Source: an uncultured Chitinophagaceae bacterium (GTDB lineage: Bacteria; Bacteroidota; Bacteroidia; Chitinophagales; Chitinophagaceae). Taken from it: a stretch of 6,359 nt of DNA. A program made the translations under genes and the position numbers. A model generated the notes under the pieces. The model searched no databases. It was not told where the DNA came from and saw only the letters and a list, made by a program, of their open reading frames with translations. The stretch lies in contig CALCEA010000021.1 of assembly GCA_937900675.1 (NCBI GenBank), forward strand, positions 1-6,359. The letters are read 5' to 3'. Positions 1 to 5,381 of this stretch are shown one piece after another (the first letter of the stretch is position 1; every line of letters starts with the position of its first letter).

Positions 1-5
1 CAAAT

Positions 6-18
6 TATCTTTATTTTG
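6..18 (+). promoter_or_regulatory. probable -7 region of the tRNA-Arg promoter
   Basis: The leader of the tRNA gene holds two overlapping imperfect matches to the Bacteroidota -7 consensus TAnnTTTG: TATCTTTA at 6-13 and TTATTTTG at 11-18. The second would start transcription around base 24, leaving a 5' leader of about 16 bases before the tRNA. The -33 element would lie outside the window, so the promoter cannot be judged fully. Confidence 0.45.
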
Positions 19-39
19 CACCTCCAATTGGAAGCTCCT

Positions 40-113
40 GGTTCGGTAGCTCAGCTGGATAGAGCAACTGCCTTCTAAGCAGTAGGTCATTGGTTCGAAT
101 CCAATCCGAATCA
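40..113 (+). tRNA. tRNA-Arg, anticodon UCU (reads AGA/AGG)
   Basis: A complete cloverleaf can be drawn by hand. The acceptor stem is GGTTCGG (40-46) with CCGAATC (106-112), including one G-U pair. The D arm is GCTC/GAGC with a GG-containing loop. The anticodon stem is ACTGC (67-71) with GCAGT (79-83), and its loop CTTCTAA (72-78) places anticodon TCT at 74-76. The variable loop is 5 bases. The T arm is ATTGG/CCAAT around TTCGAAT (94-100). The discriminator base is A113. The 3' CCA is not encoded (CAA follows), so CCA must be added after transcription, as for many Bacteroidota tRNAs. An intrinsic terminator follows directly, so the gene is probably a single-gene transcription unit. Confidence 0.97.
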
Positions 114-114
114 C

Positions 115-145
115 AAAGCCTGTCACAAGAGTGACAGGCTTTTTT
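115..145 (+). terminator. intrinsic terminator of the tRNA-Arg gene
   Basis: A perfect 9-bp stem, GCCTGTCAC (118-126) with GTGACAGGC (131-139), closes a 4-base loop AAGA and runs straight into six T residues (140-145). Flanking AAA (115-117) can extend pairing into the T tract. This is a textbook rho-independent terminator, beginning two bases after the tRNA 3' end. Confidence 0.93.
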
Positions 146-200
146 AATACGAGCAGCGTCAAGAGCTTGCTCTTGTAAGCATGCGAGTATTAAAAAAGCC
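137..200. repeat. 14-bp perfect inverted repeat with an internal hairpin
   Basis: GGCTTTTTTAATAC at 137-150 is repeated as its exact reverse complement at 187-200. The 36-base interval contains a smaller hairpin, CAAGAGC (160-166) with GCTCTTG (169-175). The left arm is the end of the tRNA terminator. The right arm is the end of the opposite-facing terminator-like hairpin. The region 114-243 holds no gene and consists almost entirely of these palindromes. Confidence 0.85.
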
Positions 201-235
201 CAACCAATCGCATAGCGATTGGTTGTAAAGGCTTT
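192..235 (-). terminator. terminator-like hairpin facing the minus strand
   Basis: CAACCAATCGC (201-211) pairs perfectly over 11 bp with GCGATTGGTTG (215-225) around the loop ATA. AAAGCC (195-200) and GGCTTT (230-235) extend the stem past a 4-base bulge (226-229). Read on the minus strand the stem is followed by TTTTTT (197 down to 192), which is an intrinsic-terminator layout. On the plus strand only three T follow before GAG, so it is weak in that direction. No minus-strand gene ends nearby, because the genes to its right are on the plus strand up to 2718. Its role may be to stop antisense transcription before the tRNA, or it may be a relic. Confidence 0.6.
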
Positions 236-243
236 GAGTAAGA

Positions 244-1287
244 ATGAGTAATAGGGATCAGCGACCGAAGGGAGCTAATCCAAAATCCCTTAATTTCGAC
301 TCCATGTTCAGGTTCCTCTATCATATTATCCAACTAGTTCTAAAAGCAGCTTTTTCCTTAAAAAAGTCTGCCAAAGAAACTATCAGCATTATGAAAGACC
401 TTGAACAAAAACATCAGGGCAAATTTGATCCATCGGCCATTAAAAAAGCAGCAAGGTTTCAGGGAGTACAACAGGTATTTATCAATGATGCATTTACTCA
501 ACTAGTTAACAGAAACACCAACCCATTTGAACAAAGATCTAATAAATTATATTTTACCCTAACAGGCTTATACGATGATATCATAGATCAGAAATTAATT
601 GATGAAAAAACCTTGAATCAACTATTCGAAGATCCAATTCATTCAACTACAGATATTTTCGAAACCAAAGCATTAGTTGATGTTCATTTAAACCTAATCA
701 AAAGAGTAAAATATATAGCTGCCTATAAATCAACCCTTGCGAATGTACATCAGGCACAAAGAGATTCTTCCAAACAAATCAATAGCCAACTTAACCAAGA
801 GGAATTACTAGATATCACATTAAGAAAAGGAGGATATAGTTTATTAATGTGTAGGCATTATATAGATTTACCAGAGTCAAAAGAAATAGATCATTGTTTT
901 TATCAATTAGGTGGTGTGATTCAATTCACCAACGATTTATTTGATATACATAAAGATTTGCAAGAAGGCATTCAAACCATACCTAATTCCGTAAAAAATA
1001 TTTCCAAGATTAAAACGATATACGATCAGTTGGTTCATAATTTTATGAATACTATTCATGAATTACCTTTTGAAAAAAGTAAATTAGATAGTTTAAAAAT
1101 TAAACTAAGCCCTATTCCTGCTTTCGGTTATTTAGCCATTCAAAATTTAGCAAAACTTCAAGATAAAGAACAGCAACTTCCTAATTTAAAAACGGTTCAA
1201 AGAAAGGCTTTAATCATTGATATGGAAAAAAATATCAATCGATTTAAATTAATGCAAGAAGCATATAAAATATATAAAACCAACTAA
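244..1287 (+). CDS. class I isoprenoid-synthase-like protein, product unknown
   Basis: The 347-residue soluble protein is mostly predicted helix, with no secretion signal. Two acidic motifs identify the fold. DDIID (111-115) fits the DDxxD metal-diphosphate motif. NDLFDIHKD (230-238), preceded by GGVIQFT (223-229), resembles both the second aspartate motif of squalene/phytoene and polyprenyl synthases and, with N230-D234-D238 spacing, the NSE/DTE triad of class I terpene synthases. A KGGYS motif (195-199) lies between them. Such enzymes bind an allylic diphosphate through three Mg ions and ionise it; substrate and product here are unknown. The gene is followed by ung after one base, so the two are probably co-transcribed. 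No convincing promoter is seen upstream, and a hairpin ends 8 bases before the ATG. The ATG at 304 (residue 21) is an alternative start, because residues 1-20 are polar and fall in a base composition unlike the rest. Fold assignment is good; function is open. Confidence 0.8.
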   Translation: MSNRDQRPKGANPKSLNFDSMFRFLYHIIQLVLKAAFSLKKSAKETISIMKDLEQKHQGKFDPSAIKKAARFQGVQQVFINDAFTQLVNRNTNPFEQRSNKLYFTLTGLYDDIIDQKLIDEKTLNQLFEDPIHSTTDIFETKALVDVHLNLIKRVKYIAAYKSTLANVHQAQRDSSKQINSQLNQEELLDITLRKGGYSLLMCRHYIDLPESKEIDHCFYQLGGVIQFTNDLFDIHKDLQEGIQTIPNSVKNISKIKTIYDQLVHNFMNTIHELPFEKSKLDSLKIKLSPIPAFGYLAIQNLAKLQDKEQQLPNLKTVQRKALIIDMEKNINRFKLMQEAYKIYKTN

Positions 1288-1288
1288 G

Positions 1289-1960
1289 ATGAATGTACAA
1301 ATAGCCCCTAGTTGGAAAGAAGCATTAACCCCTTTATTTGAACAACCTTATTTTGCTCAAATCGCAGCGCATTTAAAAACAGAGAAAGCTTTAAATAAAA
1401 CCATTTACCCAAAAGGTTCGCAAATTTTTAATGCGTTTGAACAAACTGCATTTGAAGATGTAAAAGTGGTCATCTTAGGACAAGATCCTTATCATAATCC
1501 CGGACAAGCAATGGGATTAAGCTTTTCTGTACCAGATGGTATTAAAATTCCACCCTCATTAGCAAATATTTTCAAAGAATTAAAAACAGATACGGGAACA
1601 CCTATTCCCGACACTGGCAATCTTACACCATGGGCACAACAAGGTGTATTGCTATTAAACGCCGTTTTAACAGTAAGAGAAAATGAACCAGCAAGTCATT
1701 CTAAAATTGGATGGATGAATTTTACAGATGATGTTATAAAATTGTTATCCAATCAAAAATCTAGATTGGTTTTTATACTTTGGGGCAATTTTGCCATTCA
1801 AAAACAGGTATTAATTGACGCCACCAAGCATAAAATATTAAAAGCAGCCCACACCTCTCCTTTGAGTGCCTATAATGGGTTCTTTGGATGCAAACATTTT
1901 AGCGCCACCAATGATTATTTAGTATCCCATAACAAAACACCCATCAACTGGGCACTTTAA
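1289..1960 (+). CDS. ung: uracil-DNA glycosylase, family 1
   Basis: This base-excision repair enzyme removes uracil from DNA, arising from cytosine deamination or dUTP incorporation, and leaves an abasic site. The 223-residue protein has the usual family length. The water-activating loop GQDPYH is at 64-69, with D66 as the catalytic Asp. The uracil-contacting F79 lies in GLSFSV, and the uracil-specific Asn is N124 in LLNAVLTVR. FILWGNFA is at 162-169. The DNA-intercalation loop HTSPLSA (188-194) carries the catalytic H188 and the minor-groove L192, and is followed by GFFGCKHF (197-204). The second residue of that loop is Thr where the usual motif HPSPLSA has Pro. The start is one base after the stop of the upstream gene, which suggests a two-gene operon with translational coupling. 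The gene is intact and clearly identified. Confidence 0.97.
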   Translation: MNVQIAPSWKEALTPLFEQPYFAQIAAHLKTEKALNKTIYPKGSQIFNAFEQTAFEDVKVVILGQDPYHNPGQAMGLSFSVPDGIKIPPSLANIFKELKTDTGTPIPDTGNLTPWAQQGVLLLNAVLTVRENEPASHSKIGWMNFTDDVIKLLSNQKSRLVFILWGNFAIQKQVLIDATKHKILKAAHTSPLSAYNGFFGCKHFSATNDYLVSHNKTPINWAL

Positions 1961-1970
1961 AGCTTTATCC

Positions 1971-1978
1971 TATATTTG
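1971..1978 (+). promoter_or_regulatory. -7 box of the plsC-like gene, inside the 11-base gap to ung's end
   Basis: TATATTTG is a perfect match to the Bacteroidota -7 consensus TAnnTTTG. Only five bases separate it from the ATG at 1984. Since initiation usually falls a few bases after the box, the transcript would start at or next to the ATG, giving a leaderless or nearly leaderless mRNA. No good -33 TTG is seen at the expected distance (a CTG at 1948-1950 is the nearest). Confidence 0.6.
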
Positions 1979-1983
1979 CATAC

Positions 1984-2718
1984 ATGAAATTATTAAGGGA
2001 TATTCTTGCAAGAGTTTTAGCGGTATGGACTTTATTGGTATTTGCAAGTACCATGTTTATTTTTATTTGGTTCTATCTTATATGTTATCTACTTTCAGAA
2101 CCTCAAAAAACAAGATGGCATAGACAGGTGTCCAAATTATGGATGGGATTATATTTATTTTTATCCGGTTGCAGATTTAAAGTAACAGGCAAAGAAGTAT
2201 TTGATACCACCACCAATGCAGTCATCGTATGCAATCACAACAGTTTAATCGATATCCCAGTAAGTTTTCCTTTTTTACCAAGAGCCAATAAAACAATTGC
2301 CAAAAAATCATTTTCTAGGATTCCCATCTTTGGTTTGATTTATACTTTTGGTACTGTTTTAGTTGACAGAAGAGATGAAAGAAGTAGAAAGCAAAGTGTG
2401 GATGATATGAAAAAGGTATTGGAAACAGGATTGGATATGCTTATATATCCTGAGGGAACTAGGAATAGAACCAACGAGCCATTAAAATCTTTTCATAATG
2501 GTGCGTTCAAATTAGCCATTGATACCAATAAGCCGATTATTCCAGTAGTATTATTAAATACCAAAAAGATACTGCCTGCAAAACCTGCCATGTATTTCAC
2601 TCCAGGTAAAATTCAAATGGATATCTTACCAGCCATTTATCCTGAAGGACATAGCATTGATAGTTTAAAAAATAAAGTGTTTGAAATAATGGCAAACCAT
2701 TATACGTCTAATAAGTAG
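1984..2718 (+). CDS. plsC: 1-acyl-sn-glycerol-3-phosphate acyltransferase (PlsC family)
   Basis: The family transfers a fatty acyl group to lysophosphatidic acid to make phosphatidic acid, the precursor of membrane phospholipids, at the inner membrane. The 244-residue protein has an N-terminal hydrophobic segment (about 11-37) that should anchor it. It then shows the four acyltransferase blocks: NHNSLID (84-90), containing the HX4D catalytic pair H85 and D90; KKSFSRIPIFG (107-117); the phosphate-binding YPEGTRN (155-161); and IPVVLL (186-191). Length and order are normal. The gene starts 23 bases after ung but has its own -7 box, so it may be expressed independently. It ends in an 11-base tail-to-tail overlap with lptD. 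A role in acylating another lysolipid cannot be excluded, because paralogues of this family with different substrates are common in Bacteroidota. Confidence 0.92.
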   Translation: MKLLRDILARVLAVWTLLVFASTMFIFIWFYLICYLLSEPQKTRWHRQVSKLWMGLYLFLSGCRFKVTGKEVFDTTTNAVIVCNHNSLIDIPVSFPFLPRANKTIAKKSFSRIPIFGLIYTFGTVLVDRRDERSRKQSVDDMKKVLETGLDMLIYPEGTRNRTNEPLKSFHNGAFKLAIDTNKPIIPVVLLNTKKILPAKPAMYFTPGKIQMDILPAIYPEGHSIDSLKNKVFEIMANHYTSNK

Positions 2719-5302
2719 ATGATGAGAAAGTTCTACTTCTATTAATTCTTAAGTCTCTCAAGATACCAGACTTGGGATTAACCGTAATACTAAAGGATTT
2801 ATATATACCAATTGGCGTAACATTAATGGCTAATTGCCAGCAATGCATTTCTCTTGTAATAAACATACTTAATTGTTGGATATTCGCTTTAGCAACATCC
2901 ACATAACCAGTTCCACCAATTTTCCATTTAGGAGACAAACTAAAATCACCATTGAAATTCAAAGTGGAATAAGTCTGTGTTTTAAAGCCAGAGTAATCTG
3001 GTTTCATGATTCTGTTAAACTGAAAAGAATAAGAAACTGTTAATGTCCATGGTATATCAAAATCGGTAAACTCTGCAGGATTTGCTCTTACATATTGTAA
3101 CTGACGCTGTTGTTCGTCAGGCGTCATAAAAGGATCTATGGGTACAGATTTTTCCTTGGAATTTGCAGTTCCTTCTTTTTTATCTTTGCTCTTAAATGAT
3201 GTTGAAAGAGAAATACCACCATTAGTGATATGACCGAATTTTAGTTTATTAAAATCTATATCATATTTGTTTACACGATACCCTTGTTTATCAGTAGCAT
3301 ATGGATCTAATGAGAAAGTAGAACTAATATTAAATTTTTCAAACAAAGTAGTTCTTGCATAAAAATTAAGATTACCTAAAGCAAAACTATCCGCCAACAT
3401 ATTATAACTTGATGTAAAACCAAAACCTTCAATTAACTTAATCTTTTTGAAAGCATCTGCGCTTGTATCAGATTTGTCTTTGACTTTCATCTCCAATAAA
3501 TTGTCGATACCAAAGCCCATTCCACCAAAAGCGCCTTCTGCATAAGCACCACCCATCGCTCCCCCATCAAATTTAGAAAAGCGATACCTTCTACCTGTAG
3601 TATCAATTTGTGTGGTATAATGATAACTTGATGCTAAATCAGGAGTGTAGTTGACAGATACGCTAGGACGAATTTCGTGTCTAATAGCTTTGATATTACT
3701 ATTCTTAAATTTATAAGTACCAAATATTCTTGAAGCAGTCCCAATTCCAAAATTTACCTTTGGCGCTCTGTAAAAGCCTCTGTTAATTGTAGTGTCAACT
3801 CTTTTAGTAAGATCATTCCATGATTTAATAATCTCTTGACCAAACCATTTTTCTTCGAAAGATACTCCTGGCGTGATGGTTATTGGGCCTAATGAAGGCA
3901 AAGAGACATTTATTGGAATAGTATGAGTTGCACCCCACTGAATGGTATCCAATAATTTTTGCATATTAAATGCAGAATCATAAAAAGATAATTGGTTTTG
4001 GAAACTACCATTATACCCTATTCCTATTTTTTCATACCATTTACCCGTTCCAATTTGATCCTTTGATTGAAAAGGATAAATAGTCAATGCGTTAAAATTT
4101 ACATTGGGTAATTGCAGGTTCACTAGACCAAGATTGTTATTCTGACTATGATTTAAGTTAACCGACAAATTGTATTTATTATTCCAAGATTTATTATAGC
4201 TAATGGATGAACTAATTTGGTTTTGAAAGTTCTGAAACGGACTATTTAATAAGTTTCTATTATACTTAGTACTACCAAAGTTTACATTCGCAGAAAATGT
4301 AGTTCCAGGTCTCGCTTTTGCATCCATCGAATGAGACCAATTGATCATATATGTTCTTCCACCGGTAAATTCTTCTGCAATGGAAGTGTTTCTGTTTAAA
4401 GCTCTTGTATTTTGTAAAGAGAGATTAAAATTGCCCAGGTACTTATACCTCAGAATATATTTACTATTTAAATTAACATTCCATCCTCCATAGGAATAAA
4501 TATTTCCTCTTACAGTAGCATCCACATGTTCATTAATGACTTTATAATATCCCAAGCCCTCAAATCCCAAACCAAAATCCTCACTACTTGAAAATGCTGG
4601 AGCCATCATACCCGAATGTCTACCTTTGGTTAAAGGGAAAATTCCAAATGGAATACCTATGGGAAAAGGAACCCCTTCAAACTCTGGAAAAGTTGGGCCT
4701 GATACGCCAATTTTATCAGTCACAATTTTCATTTTATTGGTACGAAAGGCAAAATGAGGTTCATCTAAATTACAAGTGGTGAATCTAGCTCTCCATGCAA
4801 AAGCCTCGTCTTTATTCACCTTTTTCATGGCATTGGCATTAATAAAAATCTCGCCTTGTTGGAAATTGGTATTCTTAGTTAAACCCTTCCCCGTTTTCAT
4901 ATTGAAGTAAATGGAGTCATTATAACTCACAATATCTGCTTCTGTAAATTTGGGATTACTCAATGGATTACCTGAAGTGTCTTTTGAACCAAAGGCTTTG
5001 ATATTTTGACTTTGCTGATCGTAAACAATATTTGCAGCCTCCAATTGTGAACTTTTATACACCGTTTTAGCTTGACCATACAAATAGAACACTTTGGTTT
5101 TTAAATTCATTACCCCAGAATCAGCAGCGTTATAACTTACTGGTGCATCCATAGTATCTTTAGAAATCCTAAAATTGGTGTCTTTTTTAATGATCAGACT
5201 GTCTTTAGCAGTAGTTGGGAGTGGTTTTTGTGCAACTGATTGTGATACAATAGCCAAACAGATTGTTAATACCATCAAAATGGACTTTTTAACAATATTC
5301 AA
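2708..5302 (-). CDS. lptD: LPS-assembly outer-membrane protein LptD (OstA-like), Bacteroidota type
   Basis: LptD is the outer-membrane barrel that inserts lipopolysaccharide into the outer leaflet at the end of the Lpt bridge. From a TTG at 5302 the protein has 864 residues. Residues 1-25 form a signal peptide (KK, hydrophobic core, ending SVAQ). An OstA/LptA-like periplasmic domain follows to about residue 180. Next come the family signatures TTCNLDEPHF (175-184) and GVPFPIGIPFGIFP (210-223). The rest is a long beta-barrel rich in aromatic, Ser and Asn residues, including a glycine-rich stretch encoded around 3511-3570. The frame stays open upstream to an ATG at 5449, but that start would overlap the amidase gene, lie upstream of the predicted promoter, and put an unrelated hydrophobic stretch before the signal peptide. 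An ATG at 5275 (855 residues) is the other candidate, but it drops the positive charges of the signal peptide. The mature protein has only two cysteines, C177 and C821. Confidence 0.9.
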   Translation of the reverse strand: MNIVKKSILMVLTICLAIVSQSVAQKPLPTTAKDSLIIKKDTNFRISKDTMDAPVSYNAADSGVMNLKTKVFYLYGQAKTVYKSSQLEAANIVYDQQSQNIKAFGSKDTSGNPLSNPKFTEADIVSYNDSIYFNMKTGKGLTKNTNFQQGEIFINANAMKKVNKDEAFAWRARFTTCNLDEPHFAFRTNKMKIVTDKIGVSGPTFPEFEGVPFPIGIPFGIFPLTKGRHSGMMAPAFSSSEDFGLGFEGLGYYKVINEHVDATVRGNIYSYGGWNVNLNSKYILRYKYLGNFNLSLQNTRALNRNTSIAEEFTGGRTYMINWSHSMDAKARPGTTFSANVNFGSTKYNRNLLNSPFQNFQNQISSSISYNKSWNNKYNLSVNLNHSQNNNLGLVNLQLPNVNFNALTIYPFQSKDQIGTGKWYEKIGIGYNGSFQNQLSFYDSAFNMQKLLDTIQWGATHTIPINVSLPSLGPITITPGVSFEEKWFGQEIIKSWNDLTKRVDTTINRGFYRAPKVNFGIGTASRIFGTYKFKNSNIKAIRHEIRPSVSVNYTPDLASSYHYTTQIDTTGRRYRFSKFDGGAMGGAYAEGAFGGMGFGIDNLLEMKVKDKSDTSADAFKKIKLIEGFGFTSSYNMLADSFALGNLNFYARTTLFEKFNISSTFSLDPYATDKQGYRVNKYDIDFNKLKFGHITNGGISLSTSFKSKDKKEGTANSKEKSVPIDPFMTPDEQQRQLQYVRANPAEFTDFDIPWTLTVSYSFQFNRIMKPDYSGFKTQTYSTLNFNGDFSLSPKWKIGGTGYVDVAKANIQQLSMFITREMHCWQLAINVTPIGIYKSFSITVNPKSGILRDLRINRSRTFSSSTY

Positions 5303-5316
5303 GGTGTTTTTTACGT

Positions 5317-5324
5317 TAGATTTG
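5317..5324 (+). promoter_or_regulatory. candidate -7 box of the amidase gene
   Basis: TAGATTTG matches TAnnTTTG exactly and is the only such match on the plus strand in the lptD-amidase gap. It would start transcription near 5330, leaving about 50 bases of leader before the ATG at 5382. No TTG is present at the expected -33 position, so the match could be chance in AT-rich DNA. Confidence 0.45.
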
Positions 5325-5346
5325 TATCCTAGATGTATCACTGCTG

Positions 5347-5375
5347 CAAAAATAAAGTAAAACAGCGTTAAGCAA
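5347..5375 (-). promoter_or_regulatory. promoter of lptD
   Basis: On the minus strand, TTG (5375-5373) is followed after 18 bases by TATTTTTG (5354-5347), which fits the Bacteroidota pattern of TTG, a spacer of about 17-23 bases, and TAnnTTTG. Initiation would fall near 5341, giving a leader of roughly 40 bases before the TTG start at 5302. The -33 element lies only 7 bases upstream of the amidase ATG. This promoter is the main reason to reject the longer lptD frame starting at 5449. Confidence 0.7.
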
Positions 5376-5381
5376 CTGATT

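Noticed and set aside
217..224. GATTGGTT in the second hairpin resembling CATTGGTT of the tRNA T arm
   Set aside because: A match of seven bases is too short to indicate duplication from the tRNA.
195..235. Hairpin before the first gene as a riboswitch or plus-strand attenuator
   Set aside because: It is a simple stem with no recognisable aptamer core, and only three T follow it on the plus strand.
253..290. AGGGAT (253-258) and ATCCCT (285-290) as a hairpin at the start of the isoprenoid-synthase-like gene
   Set aside because: A 6-bp stem with a 26-base loop is weak and expected by chance.
295..303. TTCGACTCC, resembling the tRNA T-loop TTCGAATCC at 94-102, as a possible attachment-site remnant
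   Set aside because: Only 9 bases with one mismatch, no matching flanks, and no integrase or foreign genes nearby; chance similarity is likely.
4588..4782. 64-codon plus-strand open frame inside lptD
   Set aside because: It lies antisense within a strongly supported coding region, shows no recognisable domain and has no promoter box; it is a shadow frame.
5175..5360. 61-codon plus-strand open frame over the lptD start and leader
   Set aside because: It is antisense to the lptD signal-peptide region; its hydrophobic look comes from the complementary strand. No promoter precedes it.
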